The notes under the pieces were generated by a model. The model searched no databases. It was not told the DNA's origin and worked only from the letters and a program-made list of their open reading frames with translations. The position numbers were made by a program, and so were the translations under genes. Source: Anaerolineaceae bacterium (lineage in GTDB: Bacteria > Chloroflexota > Anaerolineae > Anaerolineales > Anaerolineaceae). From it: a stretch of DNA of 17,661 bases. The DNA is taken from NCBI GenBank assembly GCA_021107195.1, contig JAIOTF010000439.1:1-17661 (forward strand). The letters run 5' to 3'. This document shows, piece by piece, positions 1 to 6,712 of this stretch. How positions within the stretch are numbered: position 1 is the first letter of the stretch; every line of letters starts with the position of its first letter.

Positions 1-32
1 AACAAGTTATTTTCTGGATGGAGCGAAAAAAA

Positions 33-755
33 ATGAATGAATCACTCATTACCTGGTTTGAAATAGGATTCAACTTAATTTACCTGGCAGCGATCTGGTA
101 TCTGGTAGCACTGATGAGCTTTTCAATGAGCTCGGTGCCCTCGAAAGATCGCCCAGCAGCAGATTTGGTACGTCTGGCTTTTATTCTGTTGGCGGCTGGC
201 GATACCGGGCATGTAGGTTTCCGGGTCCTGGCTTATGCGTTAGGGGGTCTCGATGCACAGGCTATGGTCTTTGGCAGCCAGATGAGTCTGGTCGGGATTG
301 GCATGTTAACTACTTCTTTTACCGTAACCTTCTTTTATATGGTATTGGTGTACATCTGGCAAAAACGCAATAACCAATCAGCTAATTGGGCGACTAACTT
401 GCTGCTGGTCGCTGGTGTGGTGCGCCTGATGATGATGGCATTACCAAGCAACGATTGGGGTGCAGCAGTACCATCGCAACCAATGAGTCTGTACCGCAAC
501 TTACCGTTGATGGTACAGGGGGTAGGCATCTGCGCATTGATTTTGTTCAGCGCTTACCGCAATCACGACGCAGCCTTCAAATGGATCGGATGGATGATTG
601 CTGTATCCTTTGCATTTTATATTCCGGTCATTTTGTTCGCACAGATGATTCCCATGCTGGGAATGCTCATGATTCCCAAGACCTGTGCATATCTGGCAAT
701 CGCGATCATCGCGTATCGCAACATGTGGCACCAGAACCAGGCACTGCCCCAGTAA
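33..755 (+). CDS. Seven-helix integral membrane protein of unknown function
   Basis: I do not recognise this family. The 240-residue protein is very hydrophobic, with about seven predicted membrane helices near residues 10-31, 46-70, 86-110, 119-137, 156-175, 183-204 and 208-228, short loops, and no signal peptide or soluble domain. Short charged loops such as QKRNN (110-114) and YRNHD (175-179) lie between helices. The ATG at 33 is preferred over the in-frame ATG at 18 because a GGAG at 20-23 lies nine bases before it, and that motif overlaps the earlier ATG. The gene stands alone on the plus strand, convergent with the DegV gene, and is followed five bases after its stop by a perfect 14-bp inverted repeat. 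It could be a sensor, a transporter fragment or a structural membrane protein; nothing in the sequence decides this. Confidence 0.75.
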   Translation: MNESLITWFEIGFNLIYLAAIWYLVALMSFSMSSVPSKDRPAADLVRLAFILLAAGDTGHVGFRVLAYALGGLDAQAMVFGSQMSLVGIGMLTTSFTVTFFYMVLVYIWQKRNNQSANWATNLLLVAGVVRLMMMALPSNDWGAAVPSQPMSLYRNLPLMVQGVGICALILFSAYRNHDAAFKWIGWMIAVSFAFYIPVILFAQMIPMLGMLMIPKTCAYLAIAIIAYRNMWHQNQALPQ

Positions 756-759
756 ATCT

Positions 760-795
760 TGAAACTCCCCATGCATAAAGACATGGGGAGTTTCA
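760..795. terminator. Perfect 14-bp hairpin between convergent genes
   Basis: TGAAACTCCCCATG (760-773) and CATGGGGAGTTTCA (782-795) are exact reverse complements around an 8-base loop. The hairpin starts five bases after the stop of the upstream membrane-protein gene. No T-run follows on either strand, so it is not a textbook intrinsic terminator; it may end transcription weakly or protect the 3' end of the message. The remaining bases, 796-936, hold no gene that I can support. Confidence 0.6.
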
Positions 796-936
796 GACTA
801 TGGACAGCAAATCCACCAGGCGAAGCAAAAAAGCTGTCGAAGTACCATTTCCGATTACCAGCGGCTGAGAGTCAAATGCTCACTCAAGAGCAAAGAAACG
901 TCAAAGCGCTTCAAACAGTGACCGATTAGGTGTAAT

Positions 937-1788
937 TCACTCCTGATCGATATAAAATGCCAGACCAATCGTACCCGGGCCAACGTGTGTGCCGATGACC
1001 GGGCTTAGTGCATACTTGTCCAATTGTTTGCAGTGCAGTGAATTTCCAACCATCTCTTTAAAACGATCCGCAGTTTCAGGATCATTGGCATGCATCACTC
1101 CAGCAACAATTGCCTGTTTCCCAGCGAATTTGTGTGCCAAACGAATCACCCGTTGCAATGCTTTTTTCTTGGTGCGTACTTTTTCCAGACCATCAATGTG
1201 TCCATCCGCGGTCAGGGTAAGGATGGGTTTGATCTTCAACGCAGTGCCCAAATAGCGTGAAGCGCCGCCAATCCGTCCGCCTTTATGCAGATATTTCAGG
1301 GTATCCACCACAAAATAGATACGCGTACCAGCCGCAAGTTTCTTCACCTGCTGTACCACTTCATCCAGCTCCATACCGGCTTCTATCAACTGCGCGGCTT
1401 TTTGCACAATGAGCGCCAGACCGGCAGAAGTCAGATGCGAATCAATCACTTCCACCGGAACCTGGTCAAACTCTTGCGCCGCTGCCATTGCAGATTCCAC
1501 TGTTCCGCTGATCCCGGATGAGATCAGGATCGTTAGTATTGCATCCACATTCGGCGCAATTTCCTCGTAAAGATTATAAAATTCCTGAATAGGTGGTTGA
1601 GAAGTGGTTGGCAAACTAGTGGACTGCTCCAGCCGGTTGTAGAACGCCTGCGGGAGAATATCCACATTGTCCCTGAAGTTCTCGCCTTCCCAATGTAATT
1701 TCAGCGGCAGAACATGAATTCCATACCGTTCTACCGTCTCCGCACTCAGATACGCGGTGCTATCCGTTATAATCGCAATCTTTGACAT
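937..1788 (-). CDS. DegV family fatty-acid-binding protein
   Basis: DegV proteins bind a fatty acid between two alpha/beta domains; in Firmicutes the FakB members present it to the kinase FakA for acyl-phosphate formation. Family hallmarks are visible: the N-terminal ITDSTA strand (residues 7-12), TTSQP (61-65), SSGISGT (90-96), D117-S118 after VEVI, the DTLKYLHKGGRIGG stretch in the second half, and GTHVGPGTIG near the C-terminus. The length of 283 residues is normal for the family. The ATG at 1788 was chosen because an AGGAGG lies just upstream (1796-1801); the open frame continues upstream to 1887, but that extension is a hydrophobic, unconserved stretch. No fakA-like kinase is seen nearby, so the partner, if any, is elsewhere. 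The gene is transcribed alone and converges with the membrane-protein gene on its left. Confidence 0.93.
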   Translation of the reverse strand: MSKIAIITDSTAYLSAETVERYGIHVLPLKLHWEGENFRDNVDILPQAFYNRLEQSTSLPTTSQPPIQEFYNLYEEIAPNVDAILTILISSGISGTVESAMAAAQEFDQVPVEVIDSHLTSAGLALIVQKAAQLIEAGMELDEVVQQVKKLAAGTRIYFVVDTLKYLHKGGRIGGASRYLGTALKIKPILTLTADGHIDGLEKVRTKKKALQRVIRLAHKFAGKQAIVAGVMHANDPETADRFKEMVGNSLHCKQLDKYALSPVIGTHVGPGTIGLAFYIDQE

Positions 1789-1875
1789 GATGATTCCTCC
1801 TGAAAATAATAAGAAAAAGACCAAACGAAAACTGCCAAAAGGCCAGACAGATAAAAATACTGTCATTAAGAAAAA

Positions 1876-1884
1876 ATGATACCA
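1876..1884 (-). promoter_or_regulatory. Candidate extended -10 promoter for the DegV gene
   Basis: On the minus strand TGG-TATCAT reads as an extended -10 element (TGnTATAAT, one mismatch in the hexamer). It lies about 90 bases upstream of the DegV start, followed by a T-rich leader. No convincing -35 box sits 16-18 bases upstream, which extended -10 promoters can do without. Prediction by eye only. Confidence 0.3.
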
Positions 1885-1902
1885 CACTAATTATGAAATT
1901 CT

Positions 1903-1935
1903 CCTTCCCTCAGAAGAGTCTGGCCCAGGGGAAGG
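1903..1935 (-). terminator. Possible hairpin downstream of the aldo/keto reductase gene
   Basis: CCTTCCC (1903-1909) can pair with GGGAAGG (1929-1935) around a 19-base loop. It lies about 30 bases past the stop of the reductase gene and upstream of the DegV promoter candidate. There is no U-tract and the stem is short, so this is a weak candidate. Confidence 0.25.
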
Positions 1936-1966
1936 AAGGTGCAATGCAAGCGATAAAGATCAAAGA

Positions 1967-2965
1967 CTATTGAAACGGACGAGGAGCTGGTTGATTTTGT
2001 AAAATATCCTCGATCTTTTGCAGAACGTCCGCCGTTAGCTGAGGGAGCAGGTCAACTGCCTGCATATTATCGTGTACCTGTTCCACGCGCGAGGCTCCGG
2101 TGATCACTGTACTGACATTAGGATTCTTCAAACACCAGGCAAGGGCAAGGCGAGCCGTGTTGGTGCCCAATTCAGCCGCCAGTTTCGCCAACTGCTTGAT
2201 CTTCTCAATACGAACCTGGCTGCCTTCGCCCAGCAGCCGCTGACGCAGCCATTCATACCCCGGCAAATTTAACCGGGAATCTTCCGGAACACCGTCATTG
2301 TATTTTCCTGTGAGCAATCCTGAAGCCAATGGGGAAAATGTAGTCAAGCCGAGACCAATTGTCCGGTACAGGCGGGCATACTCCACTTCCACCTGCTCGC
2401 GGGAAAATATATTGTACCTGGGCTGTTCCATCACAGGCGGCACAAGATTGTATTGACGGGCCACAGCATAGGCCTCCATGATCTGCTGTGCTGACCAGGA
2501 CGATGTGCCCCAATACAATACCTTGCCCTGCTGTATCAAATCACTCATGGCACGCACGGTCTCTTCCATTGGCACGTTCGGATCAGGGCGATGGCAAAAA
2601 TACAAATCCAGATAATCGAGCTGCAAACGTTCCAGCGCCTGATGACATGCCTCAACCACATGCTTGCGGCTCAACCCTTTCTGATTCGGCCCAGGATTCT
2701 TGACGGCCCCAAAATATACTTTACTGGAGACCACATAACTATCCCGCCGCCAGCCGAGGCGCTTGATCGCTTTCCCCATCACTACTTCCGATTGACCAGC
2801 CTCGTAACCTTCAGCATTGTCAAAGAAGTTCACCCCGGCATCGTACGCCGCTTGCATGTTGGCAACGGCCTTATCAATATCCACCTGCGTGCCAAACGTT
2901 ACCCAGGACCCCAATGACAACGCACTCACCTGTAATCCGGAATTTCCCAAACGTCTATATTCCAT
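1967..2965 (-). CDS. Aldo/keto reductase, Kv-beta/YghZ-like
   Basis: NADPH-dependent cytosolic oxidoreductase that reduces aldehydes or ketones. The 332-residue protein has the (beta/alpha)8 pattern and the catalytic tetrad Asp49, Tyr54, Lys82 and His125, seen in FFDNAEGYEAG, SSKVYFG and FCHRPDP. The FFDNAE-Y-AG-E signature matches the voltage-gated potassium-channel beta-subunit branch (AKR6 and AKR14/YghZ). A C-terminal NADP-binding stretch with VSTVITGASRVEQVHDN is also present. The ATG at 2965 is chosen because AAGGAG (2971-2976) precedes it; the open frame extends eight codons further to 2989 without support. The gene stands alone, divergent from the TolB-like lipoprotein gene. The substrate cannot be told; enzymes of this branch often detoxify methylglyoxal or other small aldehydes. 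Confidence 0.92.
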   Translation of the reverse strand: MEYRRLGNSGLQVSALSLGSWVTFGTQVDIDKAVANMQAAYDAGVNFFDNAEGYEAGQSEVVMGKAIKRLGWRRDSYVVSSKVYFGAVKNPGPNQKGLSRKHVVEACHQALERLQLDYLDLYFCHRPDPNVPMEETVRAMSDLIQQGKVLYWGTSSWSAQQIMEAYAVARQYNLVPPVMEQPRYNIFSREQVEVEYARLYRTIGLGLTTFSPLASGLLTGKYNDGVPEDSRLNLPGYEWLRQRLLGEGSQVRIEKIKQLAKLAAELGTNTARLALAWCLKNPNVSTVITGASRVEQVHDNMQAVDLLPQLTADVLQKIEDILQNQPAPRPFQ

Positions 2966-3023
2966 ACGATCTCCTTCACGCACTATCAAAATCTGTTACT
3001 GCCAATGATCAATTTACATCGTT

Positions 3024-3051
3024 ACTATCGCAAAGTAAAAATTTTTGCCAA
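3024..3051 (-). promoter_or_regulatory. Candidate sigma-70-type promoter for the aldo/keto reductase gene
   Basis: On the minus strand a TTGGCA (3046-3051, five of six to TTGACA) and a GATAGT (3024-3029, four of six to TATAAT) are separated by 16 bases, about 60 bases upstream of the reductase start. The region is AT-rich and lies in the divergent gap 2966-3199. No operator palindrome was noticed in the gap. Prediction by eye. Confidence 0.35.
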
Positions 3052-3199
3052 ATGTGCTGCTTCCATTATAACCATCTTTGCAAAATGCAATTTTCGCTAA
3101 AAAAAGTCAGCCAAGGGCCGAAAATAATTATCCGGATCACCTTTTTCACAACAAAACGATCCAAAGAATTGACACTCCGTTATAATAAGGAGATGAACA

Positions 3200-4237
3200 A
3201 TGAACATGTTTCGTTGGAGAGCATACATGCTCTTGCGAATTAACCTCCTCCAGTGGATTTTACTGATCATCCTGGTCGTTCTCACAGCTGGCTGTCAGCC
3301 GGTGGTTGAAGGACAGGCGCTGCCTGCTGGCGCTGAAATCACTTTCATCTCCTGGCGAAATAAAAACATCGAAATCTACAAAATGAACCCGGCGGGCAGC
3401 CAAAACCTGACCCTCACGCCCCACCACGAATCCTACCCTGTCTGGTCACCAGATGGCAGCCAACTGGCATTCCTCGTTGCTGAGAACGGACAACAGCATC
3501 TGGCCGTGATGGATGCTGATGGCAGCAATAAGCGTTTGCTGGCGGAAAACATCCTCGCCCTGGATGAAGCCCCTGCCTGGGCCCCTGACGCCCAAATGAT
3601 CGCCTTTGCCTGTGTAGCCGAGCAGCGCTCATCCCTTTGCCTGGTATCTGTTACAAGGGGCTGGATGCAAATCATGCCCGGCGAATGGGCCTCTCTTGGC
3701 AGTATTCAGTGGGCACCTTTCGATCCGATTATCCTTTTCCATGCCATGGCAGGCACCAGCCAAGATATCTTTGCATATACGACCTATACAGACAGCGTCA
3801 GAAATCTCACCTACCGAGAGGGACAAGACCTCTCACCAGCGTGGTCGCCGGATGGGCGCAAAATCGCTTTTTACTCAAATCGCAATGATCACCCAGGGTT
3901 ATACCTGATGGATATCGACGGCACTTATCCGTACTTATTGCTGGAATCCAATATACAGAACGCTTTTCGCTGGTCGCCGGACGGCAAGCACATTGCATTC
4001 AGCCAACCTGCTGTCGGCAAAAACTACCTTTGCGTTTTCCAGATTGAAGGTCAATCACTGCGCTGTACGCAAAAAGATGGCACCCACCCAGCCTGGTCAC
4101 CAGATGGGCAATTCCTGGTCTATGAATCACGACGCGGCAGCCATAGTCATTTATACCTGACCGACCTGTCGTGCAACGAGACACTGCGTCTGACAAAAGA
4201 CTCCGCCGGCAGCTTTGCACCAGGCTGGCGGCCATAG
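3200..4237 (+). CDS. TolB-like six-bladed beta-propeller lipoprotein
   Basis: A secreted, lipid-anchored protein of 345 residues. The N-terminus has basic residues, a hydrophobic stretch (about 14-28) and a lipobox LTAGC whose cysteine is residue 32, so it should be processed by signal peptidase II and face outward. The rest is a WD40-like PD40/TolB propeller: six W-(S/A)-P motifs (VWSPDG, AWAPDA, QWAPFD, AWSPDG, RWSPDG, AWSPDG) mark six blades, each followed by an IAF or LAF strand and a D-G turn. Such propellers bind proteins or sugars outside the membrane; no enzyme domain is attached. No tol-pal genes are nearby, so it is not a canonical TolB. The start is set by the GGAG at 3189-3192, eight bases before the ATG. 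A TATAAT at 3181-3186 lies too close to the start to be its promoter. Confidence 0.88.
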   Translation: MNMFRWRAYMLLRINLLQWILLIILVVLTAGCQPVVEGQALPAGAEITFISWRNKNIEIYKMNPAGSQNLTLTPHHESYPVWSPDGSQLAFLVAENGQQHLAVMDADGSNKRLLAENILALDEAPAWAPDAQMIAFACVAEQRSSLCLVSVTRGWMQIMPGEWASLGSIQWAPFDPIILFHAMAGTSQDIFAYTTYTDSVRNLTYREGQDLSPAWSPDGRKIAFYSNRNDHPGLYLMDIDGTYPYLLLESNIQNAFRWSPDGKHIAFSQPAVGKNYLCVFQIEGQSLRCTQKDGTHPAWSPDGQFLVYESRRGSHSHLYLTDLSCNETLRLTKDSAGSFAPGWRP

Positions 4238-4273
4238 ATCAAAGCCAGCCCATCATTTCTGTGTTTAACCATC

Positions 4274-4300
4274 AGGACTTCCAAGGATATTGGAAGTCCT
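4274..4300. terminator. Perfect 10-bp hairpin between convergent genes
   Basis: AGGACTTCCA (4274-4283) and TGGAAGTCCT (4291-4300) are exact reverse complements with a 7-base loop. The element sits between the stop of the propeller lipoprotein (4237, +) and the stop of the transketolase-like gene (4329, -), so it could serve both. As with the hairpin at 760-795, no U-tract follows on either strand. Confidence 0.5.
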
Positions 4301-4328
4301 GTGATTCTACATGAAGTTCGCTTCAAAG

Positions 4329-6068
4329 CTACTGGAGCGCTTCTCCCAAACCTGCACGCAAACGATTCAAACGCGCCGGTCGATCAGTCACGAAACGCTC
4401 AATGCCGGCCAGCAGACAGGAAGGTGAAAGATGCGCCTCGTCGATCACCTCCTCCAATGTACCGCCCGTCCGCCAACGATCATCCCAATCTGCTGAAAGA
4501 CCGTATTCTTCAGCCAAAGGATTGAAAATCCAATCATGCATCAACCAACCAGCCTGGGTGGTGACGATCGTTGAATCCAGCCGATCCGCAGCCGATAGCA
4601 CAGTCTGTTGATATGCCTCCTGCTGCAAGGCAAATAACTGTGGGCTTGTAACGCATACAACCTTCACGTTCAGCTTCCGCTCCTCCAATTGGGGCAGGAT
4701 TTTGAGCATATTCGCCATCGCGCTGGTACCCTGAACGATCAATACACCGCCTTTGGGATGTTTCCCATCATAATTACGAACGACATACGCACCTTTGGCC
4801 GCCTCAAAATGGGAAGGCATACCCAATGCTGCACGATCGGGGATCTCAACCGGCGGGCGGGTGAGATGCAAGCCAACAATCGGCACATCCAGTTTCAACG
4901 CAGCGCCCAGCAGTACAGGCACTTCGTTATGCTCCCAGGGATGCAAATTGATGATACTCCCTTTGGGGAAAAGTTGGGTCACGCCGGGGGCAAAAACACC
5001 AAAATGCGTGCGGCTGTCGTCCGCTGTTTCTGGTCCGGAATGTCCTGCGATCCAGATCACTTTGCCCAATTTCCAATCGCAATCCTGTGCCATTTGGCTG
5101 AAAAGACGGAACATACCATATTTAAGATACGAAAACGACCCGTACGTTGAGCAGGCACCCCAAAAGCCCGCGAACTCATCCTTCGGGGTAAGAGACATGT
5201 TCACTGACGCCATGCCTACCATAATACCTGCATTAGCAAACTCAGTGATCTCTTGCGGCAGCAGCGTCCCCTCCGAATCACCGCGGCGCTCATACCATCC
5301 ATATCCCTGAAAATCATCAAAGCTTTGTGCAAATCCAGCAATATTTGTGGAGCCTGCCAGATCGGCAGAACAGGCCAGAAAAAGCGGCTGCCCGAAGTGC
5401 TTTGCCCCAAAGCTGTTCACCCAAGCCCCCCACTTGGCTAATGCAGCCCGATTGGCAACCTTCTCGCCTGGTTGGGCAAATAATGCAGGAGGATATTTCC
5501 GGTAATCGTACAGACGTTCATCTGCAAACGGATTCCTGGGAGATGACAGACGGAAGGTCGGAAGGTTATCCGGCACGCTTTCGCCTATACGCACCAGGGT
5601 GTCTGCCAAATAATTCACCAGGTCTTGGTCTGCATGCAGCACATCGATCACGGCCTTTAAGTTCGCCCTGAATTCAGCTTGCAGAGCCTGCGCATCCTGC
5701 GGAGCAGCACCGCCAAAATTATCGAAGGACGCACCATACTTTTCTACAAAGGGCTGCTTGGTCTCCCAAAACAAATCGCTGTTCCTTGCATGTGGTGAGC
5801 CGTGCGAAACGTTATCGTATTTCAAATAGCCACGGCCTTTGCGGGTCTTGAACCAGGCCACACTTGGCGCCTGATCGGAATTGTCACTGTTGACCATATC
5901 GACCAAGGTTTGGGCAACCGGCGCCCATTCGCTACCCTCCTCGGTGCCGAACACGCGCCAGTTGTGCGCCCCCAGCCAATCGACAGGCGTTCCAGGAACC
6001 ACAGCGGAGACACAGTGACTGTCAATTCCGAAATCATTCCAGTCCACAAGGAGGTATAAATTATCCAA
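4329..6068 (-). CDS. Transketolase-like protein, C-terminal fragment
   Basis: The larger part (579 residues) of a thiamine-diphosphate-dependent transketolase-like enzyme that moves two-carbon ketol units between sugar phosphates or related aldehydes. It opens with the second half of the cofactor-binding core: DNLYLLVDWND carries the Asn that ligates Mg2+ and pyrophosphate in this family. The pyrimidine-binding domain follows, with PQEITEFANAGIMVGMA holding the likely catalytic Glu, HSGPETADDSRTH at the active-site loop, and a C-terminal transketolase domain (GGVLIVQGTSAMAN). The frame is continuous with the upstream fragment and separated from it only by a TGA, so the TTG at 6068 is a start by necessity; a GGGGA about nine bases upstream could allow reinitiation. 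Joined, the protein would have about 779 residues, longer than the usual 660. It is the last gene of the operon. Confidence 0.8.
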   Translation of the reverse strand: MDNLYLLVDWNDFGIDSHCVSAVVPGTPVDWLGAHNWRVFGTEEGSEWAPVAQTLVDMVNSDNSDQAPSVAWFKTRKGRGYLKYDNVSHGSPHARNSDLFWETKQPFVEKYGASFDNFGGAAPQDAQALQAEFRANLKAVIDVLHADQDLVNYLADTLVRIGESVPDNLPTFRLSSPRNPFADERLYDYRKYPPALFAQPGEKVANRAALAKWGAWVNSFGAKHFGQPLFLACSADLAGSTNIAGFAQSFDDFQGYGWYERRGDSEGTLLPQEITEFANAGIMVGMASVNMSLTPKDEFAGFWGACSTYGSFSYLKYGMFRLFSQMAQDCDWKLGKVIWIAGHSGPETADDSRTHFGVFAPGVTQLFPKGSIINLHPWEHNEVPVLLGAALKLDVPIVGLHLTRPPVEIPDRAALGMPSHFEAAKGAYVVRNYDGKHPKGGVLIVQGTSAMANMLKILPQLEERKLNVKVVCVTSPQLFALQQEAYQQTVLSAADRLDSTIVTTQAGWLMHDWIFNPLAEEYGLSADWDDRWRTGGTLEEVIDEAHLSPSCLLAGIERFVTDRPARLNRLRAGLGEALQ

Positions 6069-6077
6069 TCACAATCC
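6066..6077 (-). repeat. Six-base tandem duplication creating an in-frame TGA
   Basis: The plus strand reads CAATCA-CAATCC, two near-identical six-base copies. On the coding strand this gives GGA TTG TGA TTG GAT AAT, where the conserved transketolase core expects GGA TTG GAT AAT (Gly-Leu-Asp-Asn). Removing one copy restores the canonical WGLDN stretch exactly. It looks like a slippage duplication. Confidence 0.75.
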
Positions 6078-6674
6078 CCAGGCTGAATTCAAGGGCTCAT
6101 GCACCACGCCCGGAGTCAAGCCTGCCTCGCCTTCAAGCATGAACACTTTAACACCCTGTGCCCCTGCCCGCTTTAATGCCAGCGCTTCACCAGCCGCGGC
6201 CGGGCTGCCATGCCCCGAAGGTCCGGTGTTGAATTTGAGGAAGAGTGTCTTGCCTTCCATCTCGGCATGACCGGATAGCCCTCCGCGCCGCCGAAAGCCC
6301 AGCAGGTCTTCCCAATACAGCGCACGCTTCTCTGGATCAGGGATTTGATAACGGGGATCACCGGTCTGCTCATATTTAACCCGCAGCGCCTCATTGAGCA
6401 CCGTCAAAGTGCAATACACAAGGGGAACGGTGTGGCCCGCAGCCAAAATGAAACGATCGGTAAACCTCTTCTCAGGATGCCGAATGTCCCAGCGCATCGC
6501 GCCGCTGAGCATCAAACTGACCAAAGCGTGTACTTTGGAACGCGATCCGCCGGGGTGGCCGCTCTGCCGGTAATTCAAGATTATATCGATCAATTGATCA
6601 ATCAAATCTTTTGTTTTTTCCCAATGGGGGAACTCGACTTGCAATGTATTTATATCAATTTTGTCCATCATCAT
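6069..6674 (-). CDS. Transketolase-like protein, N-terminal fragment
   Basis: The first 201 residues of the transketolase-like enzyme. Transketolase hallmarks are seen in order: SGHPGG (38-43), AAGH (78-81), a TGPSGHG loop (150-156) and the cofactor motif EGEAG (181-185) in place of the usual GDG. The protein stops at residue 201 in the middle of the Mg2+/pyrophosphate-binding segment. Natural two-subunit transketolases split between the two thiamine-binding domains, about 80-100 residues further on, so this break is unlike theirs. The ATG at 6674, the first of three in tandem, has TAAGGA at 6681-6686. The gene follows the aldehyde dehydrogenase by 38 bases in the operon. By itself this fragment should be inactive unless it associates with the C-terminal piece or the TGA is read through. 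Confidence 0.82.
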   Translation of the reverse strand: MMMDKIDINTLQVEFPHWEKTKDLIDQLIDIILNYRQSGHPGGSRSKVHALVSLMLSGAMRWDIRHPEKRFTDRFILAAGHTVPLVYCTLTVLNEALRVKYEQTGDPRYQIPDPEKRALYWEDLLGFRRRGGLSGHAEMEGKTLFLKFNTGPSGHGSPAAAGEALALKRAGAQGVKVFMLEGEAGLTPGVVHEPLNSAWGL

Positions 6675-6712
6675 CCGCTTTCCTTAGGTTATCTGTGAAA
6701 TATCAAAGCGTT

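Noticed and set aside
803..838. GACAGC ... GCTGTC inverted repeat after the first hairpin
   Set aside because: Only six base pairs with a 24-base loop; expected by chance.
3169..3186. TTGACA (3169-3174) and TATAAT (3181-3186) upstream of the propeller lipoprotein gene
   Set aside because: The two hexamers are only six bases apart, not 16-18, and transcription from this TATAAT would begin at or after the ribosome-binding site at 3189-3192. Not counted as a promoter.
6069..6071. TGA in the transketolase read as selenocysteine or tryptophan
   Set aside because: The position is not a redox site, TGA is not otherwise read as an amino acid here (other genes end in TGA), and removing a six-base duplicate restores the conserved sequence without any extra residue.
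4329..6674. A genuine two-subunit transketolase (TktN/TktC or SqwGH type)
   Set aside because: Natural splits fall between the two thiamine-binding domains; this one cuts within the pyrophosphate-binding motif, and the two parts share one frame with no gap.
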